Positions 20,897 through 26,608 of a stretch of DNA of 26,608 bases are shown here, piece after piece; position 1 is the stretch's first letter; each line of letters starts with the position of its first letter. A program made the position numbers and the translations under genes. Source of the DNA: DATKGP01 sp035510775 (GTDB lineage Bacteria > Patescibacteriota > UBA1384 > 2-12-FULL-50-11). A model generated the notes under the pieces. It was not told the DNA's origin, did not search any database, and was given only the letters and a program-made list of their open reading frames with translations. The stretch covers positions 1-26,608 of the forward strand of contig DATKGP010000004.1 in assembly GCA_035510775.1 (NCBI GenBank). The letters are read 5' to 3'.

Positions 20897-21616
20897 CTAG
20901 TCGGAAAATTCGAAGTTTGAGTAAACGTGGGTAACGTCGTCGAGCTCCTCGAGCAGCTCGGAAAGTTTTATCAGTTTGTCGCCGGTTTCTGCGTCAACTT
21001 GAATAGTGGTGGTCGGTTCCCAAGTTAACTCCATCTCCTCGGCGGTGTAACCACCGTCGGCCAAAGCCCGGCGGACTTGGTCGAGTTCTTTCGGATTAGT
21101 GTAAACAAATACCTTGTCGTCCTCTTGTGAAATATCTTTAGCGCCGGCTTCGATAGCCGCCAGCTCCAGCTCTTCGGCTTTGCTACCCTCGGCGCCAAAA
21201 ATCAGCAGGCCGCGATGCTTGAACAAGTAAGAAACGGCGCCGGCTTCGGCCAGTTTTCCCCCGTGACGATTGAGAATGGCCCGAATTTCACCCGAGGCGC
21301 GGTTATGGTTGTCGGTGGCGCACTCAATTAAGAAGGCGATTCCCTCCGGGCCGTAAACTTCGAACATCATATTTTCGATGGCACTAGCGCCGATGCCGGT
21401 GGCGCGATCAATCGCCCGCTTGATGTTGTCATTGGGCATATTGGCAGCGCGCGCCTGATCCATGGCAATCCGCAGCTGAAAGTTCATATTCGGGTCGGCG
21501 CCATGGCGAGCGGCGATAGTCACCAGATTGGCCAACTTACTAAAAGTCGCCCCACGTTTCTGGTCGGCGACGCCTTTCTGCCTCTTGATTTGGCTCCACT
21601 TGCTATGCCCACTCAT
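20897..21616 (-). CDS. yebC: YebC/PmpR family protein (TACO1-like)
   Basis: A 239-aa protein beginning MSGHSKWSQIKRQKGVADQK, the hallmark of the family. ANMPNDNIKRAIDRATG and the YGPEGIAFLIECATDN strand follow. The central acidic domain and C-terminal LEELDDVTHVYSNFEF complete the three-domain layout at normal length. Family members were described as transcription regulators; more recent work links them to relief of ribosome stalling. It is paired with ruvC across 122 bases of AT-rich repeat. Confidence 0.95.
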   Translation of the reverse strand: MSGHSKWSQIKRQKGVADQKRGATFSKLANLVTIAARHGADPNMNFQLRIAMDQARAANMPNDNIKRAIDRATGIGASAIENMMFEVYGPEGIAFLIECATDNHNRASGEIRAILNRHGGKLAEAGAVSYLFKHRGLLIFGAEGSKAEELELAAIEAGAKDISQEDDKVFVYTNPKELDQVRRALADGGYTAEEMELTWEPTTTIQVDAETGDKLIKLSELLEELDDVTHVYSNFEFSD

Positions 21617-21704
21617 GCCCTGATTCTACTCCAGAAAAATGATAGCTTCCAGATGTTTTGTGTGCTATCTTCTGAATAATCCTAACGAGGAGCGAGGTGT
21701 ACAT

Positions 21705-22082
21705 TTGAAGCGAATAACAACAATCGTCGAGAAGGTGACTTACAAGGTCGTGAAGAATCGTCGGCACGCCATTAAGGATTATCCTTGTACTGGTGACCTA
21801 GAGTGGCATGACCACGAGGGCTGCTATGTCAGTACCGAATCGTTCGACAGCGAGGAGGAGGCGAAAAAGACTCGAGATCGGTGGATCGAGGAGTTTACGG
21901 CTAAAGAAGGGGTGCAACACGCCCTGGCTACCAGGCTTCTACGGCGAGCCGACTCTAAGGATGGCCTAACGGTCCACTTCTACGGCTACCCAAGCGCCGA
22001 GACCGTAAGCTCCTGGCCGGACGAAGTTTGGGAGTTCTACCTCCTACCCTTGGAGAAGGAGCTTAGCCGCAAAGTCACCTAA
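21705..22082 (+). CDS. 125-aa soluble protein with TTG start, unknown family
   Basis: The frame opens further upstream, but GAGGAGCGAGG (21687-21697) sits seven bases before a TTG at 21705, giving MKRITTIVEKVTYKVVKNRR after initiation. The protein is charged. It contains CTGDLEWHDHEGCYVS, an acidic helix DSEEEAKKTRDRWIEEF, and a C-terminal half with VHFYGYPSAETVSSWPDEVW. There is no TM segment or known motif. The two Cys and two His in the first half could bind a metal, which is speculation. It has its own terminator. Confidence 0.65.
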   Translation: MKRITTIVEKVTYKVVKNRRHAIKDYPCTGDLEWHDHEGCYVSTESFDSEEEAKKTRDRWIEEFTAKEGVQHALATRLLRRADSKDGLTVHFYGYPSAETVSSWPDEVWEFYLLPLEKELSRKVT

Positions 22083-22116
22083 CTTCGGCACTGGGTTCGG
22101 TATGACCCCGTCCGAC
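22081..22116 (-). pseudogene. 5S-rRNA-like fragment
   Basis: Read on the minus strand, GTCATACCGAACCCAG followed by AAGTTAGG resembles the helix III/loop C segment of 5S rRNA (CAUNCCGAACNCAGAAGU). There are five extra bases between the two blocks, and no match outside them. It abuts the stop codon of the 125-aa gene. It may be a relic or chance. Confidence 0.35.
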
Positions 22117-22148
22117 GTTCGATCATTGGCACGACAACAATTCCTTCC

Positions 22149-22176
22149 GCGGTGGCACCTTGCCACCGCTTTTTTT
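22149..22176 (+). terminator. Intrinsic terminator of the TTG-start gene
   Basis: Perfect nine-bp stem GCGGTGGCA/TGCCACCGC with a three-base loop, then seven T. Confidence 0.93.
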
Positions 22177-22210
22177 AACATCTCTTAACTATCATAAATC
22201 ACGACAGAAC

Positions 22211-22238
22211 ACGTTGATATGATATATCATATCAACGT
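22211..22238. repeat. Perfect 28-bp palindrome, family copy B
   Basis: ACGTTGATATGATA followed directly by its reverse complement, then CCTAG. It starts one base after the stop codon of the XRE gene (minus strand). Identical over 26 bp to the copy at 12698. Confidence 0.9.
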
Positions 22239-22239
22239 C

Positions 22240-22596
22240 CTAGAGCGATTTGATTTTAATTTCTACTTCCAACCCAAGTACCTTGAAGAGACGTTCTAGA
22301 AACTCTACGGTTGGGTTACCTTGGCCGTTTTCTAGCATGGAGATCATCGACTGACTGGTTCGCATAAAATGAGCCAGCTGGCGTTGAGTCAGGTATTTTC
22401 GTCGTCTGGCCGGAGCGATTTCCTCGACAATAGCTTTGAACCACTCGGCATTAATTGGCACAAACGTTTCCTCCCTGGCCGATCCAGAGCCCGGGACTTT
22501 CACTAACTTTTTATTGTAATACTTCATCGGCCCGGCGGTTGTTATGGATTGATACTCGGCTGCTTGGCCCTCTTGAATAATTTTTCTTCGCGTCAT
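22240..22596 (-). CDS. XRE-family HTH transcriptional regulator
   Basis: A 118-aa DNA-binding protein. A basic N-terminal 60 residues includes KYYNKKLVKVPGSG and AEWFKAIVEEIAPARR. The Cro/C1 helix-turn-helix is at about 66-110: LTQRQLAHFMRTSQSMISML, then ENGQGNPTVEFLERLFKVLG. The recognition helix carries TSQSMISMLE. The fold matches HigA-type antitoxins and solitary XRE repressors; no toxin gene is adjacent. There is no clear Shine-Dalgarno. It is bracketed by two copies of the window's palindrome, one touching its stop and one 50 bases before its start. Those are attractive candidate binding sites for this regulator. Confidence 0.85.
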   Translation of the reverse strand: MTRRKIIQEGQAAEYQSITTAGPMKYYNKKLVKVPGSGSAREETFVPINAEWFKAIVEEIAPARRRKYLTQRQLAHFMRTSQSMISMLENGQGNPTVEFLERLFKVLGLEVEIKIKSL

Positions 22597-22645
22597 TTCT
22601 AATAAGTCTCACTTTAATTACTTTAAATCAAATCCCCTAAAACAC

Positions 22646-22670
22646 CGTGATATGATATATCATATCAACG
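22646..22670. repeat. Palindrome family copy C
   Basis: Same as copies A and B but with one base missing from the left arm (CGTGATATGATA instead of CGTTGATATGATA). It lies between the MBL gene stop and the XRE gene start. No separate promoter is obvious in 22597-22717. Confidence 0.85.
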
Positions 22671-22717
22671 TATCAGAAGTTGTCCGAAGGGAGAATATAT
22701 ACGCTAGAACCGATGAG

Positions 22718-23590
22718 TTACAGGCCGGTTTGGTAGGTGGTTTCGGTGGGGGTGAGGTGGAAGAGGATTGTTCCGTCGTGGTCGGTGCGCAGGATCTTGG
22801 TGCCGATGTCCTGAAGTTTGGTTAAAGTCGACGGTGCCGGCAGACCGTAGGAGTTGTTCAAGCCGGCTTCAATTACCGCGAACTGCGGCTTGGCGGCCGC
22901 CAAAAAGGCCGGCGAGGAACTGGTGGTCGAGCCGTGATGGCCGACTTTCAGAATCGTTGCAGGTTTTATGGCACCAGCGGCAACCATTAAACCCTCTGGG
23001 TCGCTTTCGGCGTCGCCCATCATCAAAATATTCTGCGCTCCATACGTCCAGTCGGTCACGACCATGGCGTCGTGGGGGTTGGTCGGGCTCAAACCGGCGA
23101 AGCTCGTTTGCGGGTAAATGACCGTACCAGTGATGTCGCCAAAGTTTTCACTAATTCCAGCAGTTACATTTTTGATCGGAATTTTTTTGTCAGCCACCTC
23201 CTGGACGAAGTCGCGATAAGTGGCCGAATCGTAAATTGCTCCGGAAACCCAAACTTCCTTGACGGTGTAATGTTTCAAAACTTCGTCGATGCCGGTCAAG
23301 TGATCGGAATGGTTGTGGCTGACAATTACCAAATCCAGATGGTTGTCACCAAAAGGTAAGGCTTTATTGAGCTCGTGCAAAACGCTGGTGTCTGGCCCGC
23401 CGTCAATGAGAATCTCTTGATGGCTGGGCGTGTCGATGAGCTCGCTATCTCCTTGGCCAACGTTGAAAAACCAGACATGCAACTTGCCATCGTCGCTGAC
23501 CGTTTGGGCGGAGAAAACATTGACGCCGATAACAATCAGCGCCAGCAAGGCGACGACCGCCAAAGAGCGGCTAAGCCAACTTCGGTTCAC
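22718..23590 (-). CDS. Exported MBL-fold protein (ComEC C-terminal nuclease domain homologue)
   Basis: A 290-aa metallo-beta-lactamase-fold hydrolase. An N-terminal hydrophobic segment (residues 9-28, LAVVALLALIVIGVNVFSAQ) would anchor or export it. The domain opens HVWFFNVGQGDSELIDTP, the usual start of the ComEC/Rec2 MBL domain. The metal ligands are complete: SHNHSDH near 112-118, MMGDAE near 192 and KVGHHGS near 218. In Bacillus-type ComEC this domain is fused to the channel and is thought to cut the non-transported strand; here it is separate. Its start overlaps the end of comEC by 20 bases, which keeps expression linked. Confidence 0.88.
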   Translation of the reverse strand: MNRSWLSRSLAVVALLALIVIGVNVFSAQTVSDDGKLHVWFFNVGQGDSELIDTPSHQEILIDGGPDTSVLHELNKALPFGDNHLDLVIVSHNHSDHLTGIDEVLKHYTVKEVWVSGAIYDSATYRDFVQEVADKKIPIKNVTAGISENFGDITGTVIYPQTSFAGLSPTNPHDAMVVTDWTYGAQNILMMGDAESDPEGLMVAAGAIKPATILKVGHHGSTTSSSPAFLAAAKPQFAVIEAGLNNSYGLPAPSTLTKLQDIGTKILRTDHDGTILFHLTPTETTYQTGL

Positions 23591-24755
23591 TTTTTGCCTC
23601 CACTTTTTGCCATCGCCAATTTAGCCATTCTACGCCTACGATGATGATTGCCACTAAGCCAACAATTACCAACGGCGGCAGGCTGATATTGGTGCTGGCG
23701 AATTTCCAGGAGCTTAACCGGTCGCTGACCCAGACAATCCATTGCAACAGCGGCCAGGAGAGCATAACCATCACTCGACCGACGACTTGCGTTACCATCA
23801 AAACCAGCCCGCCGACAATCCCCAGCCCCATTATTAATGGTATCAGCGGCAGAGTTAGGAGGTTAGCCAGCGGCGAGATTAAAGACAGCCGACCGAAATA
23901 AAACAAAATAATTGGCGCGGTCATCAGGCAGGCGCTCAACGTCTCGGCGAAAATTGACTTCAAGTTTTGCGGAAATCGAATTTTTTTGATTGAGGCCAAA
24001 ATCACCGGCGAAAGCCGAACTAGCCCGTAAGTGGCGGCCACCGACAGCTGGAAGCCAACATCCAGAATAATTTTTGGTTCAAAAACCACCAGGGCAGCCG
24101 CGCCCAAAATTAAAATATTAACCGATCGGCTTGGTCGACCGAAAAACTCGGCCGCCAAAATCAATATCGCCATCACCGCTGCCCGCAGAATTGAGGCCGG
24201 CGCCCCGGTCATTAAGACAAACCCGATTATTACCAGGAGTGAAACATATACCGCCCGGTGACCCAAAATTGGCCGGAACAAGCTGCGGACGTTGGCGGTT
24301 AGAATCGTCAGGTTGTAGCCGGAGACAGCAATCAGGTGGGTGATGCCGATAATCTTGAATTCGTCGAGCAACTGTTTGTCGAGTTTGACGCGGTTGCCAA
24401 AAATTATGCCGGTTAGAAGCGAGCCATGCGGCTCGGGCAAGGTCATAAAAATTCGGCCAATTAGTCGGTCGCGCCAGGCGACTAGAGCGCTGGCGATTTT
24501 TCCCAAAAACGGCAGCGCCAGCCAGGTTTCACCGCCGGTCAGCTGCCAAATTAACCAGCCGGCAGTAACGGCAAATAGCACCAGCGACAGATTTTCAATT
24601 AAAGGTTCCTGTTTGGAGAAATACACAATCGCCCACATCGCCAGCAAATATCCGAGCAACGTCGCCGAGGCGGAGATTTTGCTGCCAATTGCCAAACCAA
24701 CCAGAAGCATTAGACAAAATAATAGTAGCTGCCGCGATGGTGACAACCCCAACAT
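23571..24755 (-). CDS. comEC: ComEC/Rec2 competence channel (membrane part only)
   Basis: A 394-aa polytopic membrane protein forming the DNA import channel. The frame opens 53 codons further up, but the ATG at 24755 is preferred: it starts MLGLSPSRQLLLFCLMLLVG, a normal first TM helix, and the extension runs through a palindrome and operator-like repeat. The competence signature is present as LLDEFKIIGITHLIAVSGYN near residue 130. About ten hydrophobic segments follow. The protein ends before the MBL domain, which is encoded by the next gene. No large N-terminal OB domain is seen. Confidence 0.88.
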   Translation of the reverse strand: MLGLSPSRQLLLFCLMLLVGLAIGSKISASATLLGYLLAMWAIVYFSKQEPLIENLSLVLFAVTAGWLIWQLTGGETWLALPFLGKIASALVAWRDRLIGRIFMTLPEPHGSLLTGIIFGNRVKLDKQLLDEFKIIGITHLIAVSGYNLTILTANVRSLFRPILGHRAVYVSLLVIIGFVLMTGAPASILRAAVMAILILAAEFFGRPSRSVNILILGAAALVVFEPKIILDVGFQLSVAATYGLVRLSPVILASIKKIRFPQNLKSIFAETLSACLMTAPIILFYFGRLSLISPLANLLTLPLIPLIMGLGIVGGLVLMVTQVVGRVMVMLSWPLLQWIVWVSDRLSSWKFASTNISLPPLVIVGLVAIIIVGVEWLNWRWQKVEAKSEPKLA

Positions 24756-24764
24756 GGCTGAAAT

Positions 24765-24785
24765 ATATCTGAAATTGTCAGATAT
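24765..24785. promoter_or_regulatory. Inverted repeat at the comEC promoter
   Basis: Eight-bp arms ATATCTGA and TCAGATAT around AATTG, ending nine bases before the comEC ATG. The left arm covers the likely -10 (TATATT region), so it could be an operator. Confidence 0.45.
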
Positions 24786-24846
24786 TGAAAATCTTCGGCA
24801 AAAGCACTGATTCATAAGGGTTTGATTGGTTCCGAAAATGTTCTCT

Positions 24847-24886
24847 GGCGGTTGATATGATATTCGAAGAAAACATATCAACCGCC
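24847..24886. repeat. Palindrome family copy D (divergent, long loop)
   Basis: Arms of 13 bp, GGCGGTTGATATG and CATATCAACCGCC, pair perfectly around a 14-base loop. Relative to copies A-C both arms carry matching changes (extra G/C pair), so symmetry is preserved. It lies between the divergent comEC and grpE genes. Confidence 0.75.
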
Positions 24887-24941
24887 CTAGGGAGTCTATA
24901 GCTTCATTTTTCAACCCCGTTACGTTATACTGACGATACCA

Positions 24942-25463
24942 ATGCCCAAAACCAAACTGGAAATAATTCAGGCCAACAAAATTAAAAAACTCGATAAAGA
25001 ACTCAAGGAAGCCGAGCTTGCCCGTAAACGTCTGGCCGCCGATTACGCCAATTTAGAACGCCGTTTCGACGCCGACAAAGAAATCCTTAAAAAAAGAGCC
25101 GGTCATCATCTGCTCGAAAAACTCTTTCCAATTTTTGATAACTTTTACCGAGCCAGCTCACACGCGCCAGCGATAAACTTGAACGATTTGGCCAAACTGA
25201 CCGACGAAGAGCTGGAAAAAGTTTTCAACTACTTCGAAGGGCTGAAACTAATTGAAAAACAAATGGAAGCCACCTTGGCCGAGGCCGGCCTAACTCGAAT
25301 ACCGACCAAAGGCGCGCAATTCGACCACAATTTGCACGAGGCAATCTCCTACGAATCTAATTCCGAAATCCCGGCTGATCACATCATCGACGAGATCGAA
25401 GCCGGCTGGCAAATTGATAGCCACGTTGTTAAGCCAGCCAAAGTTCGCGTCTCGCGAGGCTAG
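24942..25463 (+). CDS. grpE: Nucleotide exchange factor GrpE
   Basis: A 173-aa DnaK co-chaperone acting as a dimer in the cytosol. A long N-terminal coiled coil (LDKELKEAELARKRLAADYA, then NLERRFDADKE) leads to the four-helix bundle with LLEKLFPIFDNFYRASSHAP, matching the family motif LLPVLDNFERA. The C-terminal beta-wing contains FDHNLHEAISYE and VVKPAKVRVSRG. Length is normal for a short GrpE. dnaK and dnaJ are not next to it here. TATACT at 24926-24931 lies ten bases before the ATG with no Shine-Dalgarno, so the leader would be only a few bases. Confidence 0.93.
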   Translation: MPKTKLEIIQANKIKKLDKELKEAELARKRLAADYANLERRFDADKEILKKRAGHHLLEKLFPIFDNFYRASSHAPAINLNDLAKLTDEELEKVFNYFEGLKLIEKQMEATLAEAGLTRIPTKGAQFDHNLHEAISYESNSEIPADHIIDEIEAGWQIDSHVVKPAKVRVSRG

Positions 25464-25504
25464 TCCGTTCAAAGCGAGTCGTCAGCAGGTTGTAACTTCC
25501 CTGA

Positions 25505-25533
25505 TTGATTCAGCTCGGAAAAAATGCTACAAT
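25505..25533 (+). promoter_or_regulatory. Sigma-70-type promoter of the 79-aa gene
   Basis: TTGATT (25505-25510), exact 17-nt spacer, TACAAT (25528-25533). Confidence 0.75.
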
Positions 25534-25561
25534 TTACGCACACACCTTCAAGGAGGGTTGT

Positions 25562-25801
25562 ATGTACTCGAAAACTCGGCAGCCAAGTTGGTTTAGCAAG
25601 CACGCTGGAGAAATAGCGGTTGGCTTATTTCTTTTCGGTGTCTGTGCCAGCGCAGCCTTTTTCTGGTGGTTTGTCGTCGGCCTCAAGTTCGGCCGCAACC
25701 TCACAACGTACTTGGTTTGTTTCTTGATTATGGCGGTTGCCATCGGGCTCTCCATTGCCTGGAGAAAACACGCCAATCGGTGGTCGGAAACCGACTCCTA
25801 G
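25562..25801 (+). CDS. 79-aa two-TM membrane protein
   Basis: Starts MYSKTRQPSWFSKHAGEIAV. Hydrophobic segments lie at about 17-40 (EIAVGLFLFGVCASAAFFWW) and 50-66 (TYLVCFLIMAVAIGLSIAW), with a charged end. AAGGAGG is five bases before the ATG, so the upstream extension of the frame is rejected. No family is recognised. Own promoter and terminator make it a separate unit after grpE. Confidence 0.7.
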   Translation: MYSKTRQPSWFSKHAGEIAVGLFLFGVCASAAFFWWFVVGLKFGRNLTTYLVCFLIMAVAIGLSIAWRKHANRWSETDS

Positions 25802-25819
25802 ACAACGCTACTCCTCCTG

Positions 25820-25850
25820 CCCCGCGGCTTAAAGTCGCGGGGTTTCCTTA
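25820..25850 (+). terminator. Intrinsic terminator of the 79-aa gene
   Basis: CCCCGCG/CGCGGGG stem with nine-base loop, then TTTCCTTA. Confidence 0.8.
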
Positions 25851-25854
25851 ACGT

Positions 25855-25888
25855 AAAAAGAAAAGCGGCCGACGCTTTTGCGCCGGCC
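25855..25888 (-). terminator. Intrinsic terminator of the second acyl carrier gene
   Basis: Minus strand stem GGCCGGCGC/GCGTCGGCC with one mismatch and an AAAA loop, then TTTTCTTTTT. It stands back to back with the terminator of the 79-aa gene. Confidence 0.85.
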
Positions 25889-25911
25889 AGAAACTGGTTG
25901 GTTGGATGGGT

Positions 25912-26181
25912 CTAACGACGACCCTGGCTGACCATAAGGTCGAGCCTCTTCTTGATTAGCGAGGCGATTTCTTTAATCGACAAATCATCTCGACTACTCC
26001 ATTCTTCCTCTGGAATGACTATCCCATACCTATGTTGAACCGCAATGATGATGTCGGTGACATCGAGCGAATCGGCACCCAAATCATCCTTCGGTCGGTC
26101 GGTCGGCCTGATGTTCCACGCGGCTCGGCTAAGCTCGTCGGCCACGATTTTGGTCACGGTCTCTACAATCTCTTCTTCCAT
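25912..26181 (-). CDS. Acyl carrier protein-like protein 2
   Basis: An 89-aa four-helix carrier. The phosphopantetheine attachment serine is in DDLGADSLDVTDIIIAVQ (Ser near 38). The flanking helices fit the family, but the sequence is more divergent than its neighbour, with tryptophans and HRYGIVIPEEEW. GGAGG lies seven bases before the ATG. It is encoded just downstream of another carrier protein, each with its own terminator. It may serve a dedicated acyl or aminoacyl ligase rather than fatty-acid synthesis. Confidence 0.9.
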   Translation of the reverse strand: MEEEIVETVTKIVADELSRAAWNIRPTDRPKDDLGADSLDVTDIIIAVQHRYGIVIPEEEWSSRDDLSIKEIASLIKKRLDLMVSQGRR

Positions 26182-26256
26182 GATCGGCCTCCAGTGTAAA
26201 ATGAACGATGTTTCTGGCCGCAGCGTACCTTATCTGCGTGCGAGATTTCAACTCTT

Positions 26257-26290
26257 CAAAAAGAAAATCGGCAGGCGCGTGGCGCCTGCC
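26257..26290 (-). terminator. Intrinsic terminator between the two acyl carrier genes
   Basis: Minus strand stem GGCAGGCGC/GCGCCTGCC with a three-base loop, then GATTTTCTTTTT. It starts 23 nt after the stop of the first carrier gene. Confidence 0.93.
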
Positions 26291-26313
26291 GCTGGAGTGT
26301 CCGTCTTGAGCGG

Positions 26314-26568
26314 TTACTCGCCGTCGAGCTTCTTCTCGACCAGATTTGTAAGCTCTTCGACGCTAGGATCTCTGCCTGCCGCTTCGGCTTCTTCTTCGGA
26401 GATATCGATGTGGAATTCGTCTTCAAGTCCCATCACAATCTCTACTTGATCGAGGGAGTCGGCGCCCAAATCGCTTGCGATCCTGCTGGATGGTTTGGGG
26501 TTGTGGTTGGGGAGTAACTCGTCGACTACCCTGATTACCCGCGTTTCGATGTCTTTTCTATCGGGCAT
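26314..26568 (-). CDS. acpP: Acyl carrier protein 1
   Basis: An 84-aa acidic carrier close to canonical AcpP. Helix I is ETRVIRVVDELLP. The attachment motif is SDLGADSLDQVEIVMGLEDE (Ser near 37), followed by FHIDISEEEAE and a final helix EELTNLVEKKLDG. AAGGAGGG stands six bases before the ATG. No fatty-acid synthesis gene is in the window. Since many Patescibacteria lack that pathway, the partner enzymes are an open question. Confidence 0.93.
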   Translation of the reverse strand: MPDRKDIETRVIRVVDELLPNHNPKPSSRIASDLGADSLDQVEIVMGLEDEFHIDISEEEAEAAGRDPSVEELTNLVEKKLDGE

Positions 26569-26608
26569 ATCGCCCTCCTTAAGATGCGTTCTGACTTTTA
26601 TATTCTAT

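Noticed and set aside
24756..24914. 53-codon upstream extension of comEC
   Set aside because: It crosses the operator-like repeat and palindrome copy D, and ComEC proteins begin at the first TM helix.
1..26608. CRISPR array, transposase, integrase or phage genes
   Set aside because: No regularly spaced repeats and no such protein motifs were seen on either strand.

Overview
This window reads like a piece of a small-genome bacterium of the Candidate Phyla Radiation (Patescibacteria). That placement is an inference. It rests on short overlapping genes, many small proteins of no known family, a four-domain S1 protein, a competence operon (ComEA, ComEC, detached ComEC-type nuclease domain), tRNA genes without encoded CCA, and a group I intron in a tRNA. 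Base composition is close to 50% GC. No transposase, integrase, phage or CRISPR gene is visible.

Layout. 1-2.2 kb (mostly +): the 3' end of RNase Y, an HU-like protein without its DNA-wrapping arm, tRNA-Arg(CCU), a zinc-ribbon microprotein and tRNA-Pro(CGG) set among broken copies of tRNA ends. 2.2-4.9 kb (+): an AI-2E/PerM-type permease, a GT4 glycosyltransferase and a small membrane protein. 4.9-9.2 kb (-): tRNA-Val, tRNA-Leu, a DHH phosphoesterase, a degenerate MBL-fold protein, ribosomal protein S1 behind a structured leader, a membrane protein preceded by a 21-codon ORF, tRNA-Phe(GAA) interrupted by a 248-nt group I intron, a 65-aa protein and tRNA-Leu(UAG). 9.3-11.8 kb (-): comEA overlapping recG. 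11.8-13.2 kb: three small genes of unknown function. 13.3-19.8 kb (-): a carbohydrate locus of a GalT-like nucleotidyltransferase, a GT4-like glycosyltransferase, an (alpha/alpha) toroid protein, a ParB-like-fold protein and a GH94 phosphorylase. 19.8-21.6 kb (-): a 125-aa protein, ruvC, yebC. 21.7-22.6 kb: a 125-aa protein and an XRE regulator. 22.7-24.8 kb (-): an exported MBL nuclease-like protein and ComEC. 24.9-26.6 kb: grpE, a two-TM protein and two acyl carrier proteins.

How it fits together. ComEA, ComEC and the MBL protein would bind and import DNA, while RecG and RuvC process recombination junctions. RNase Y, the DHH enzyme and S1 belong to RNA turnover and translation. The carbohydrate locus could interconvert a beta-linked oligosaccharide, glucose-1-phosphate and a nucleotide sugar, though its substrate cannot be read from sequence.

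Two gene styles coexist. The longer core genes have little Shine-Dalgarno sequence, and several start a few bases after a -10 box, so they may be leaderless. About nine small genes instead carry a strong Shine-Dalgarno, most with a recognisable sigma-70-type promoter and their own hairpin terminator, like stand-alone cassettes. Beside these lie partial copies of gene ends: tRNA-Pro, tRNA-Arg, tRNA-Phe, the GH94 3' end and a 5S-rRNA-like piece. A family of AT-rich palindromes built on GTTGATATGATA recurs at five places, two of them flanking the XRE gene. The intron-bearing tRNA-Phe, the palindrome family and the gene-end scars are the main leads.
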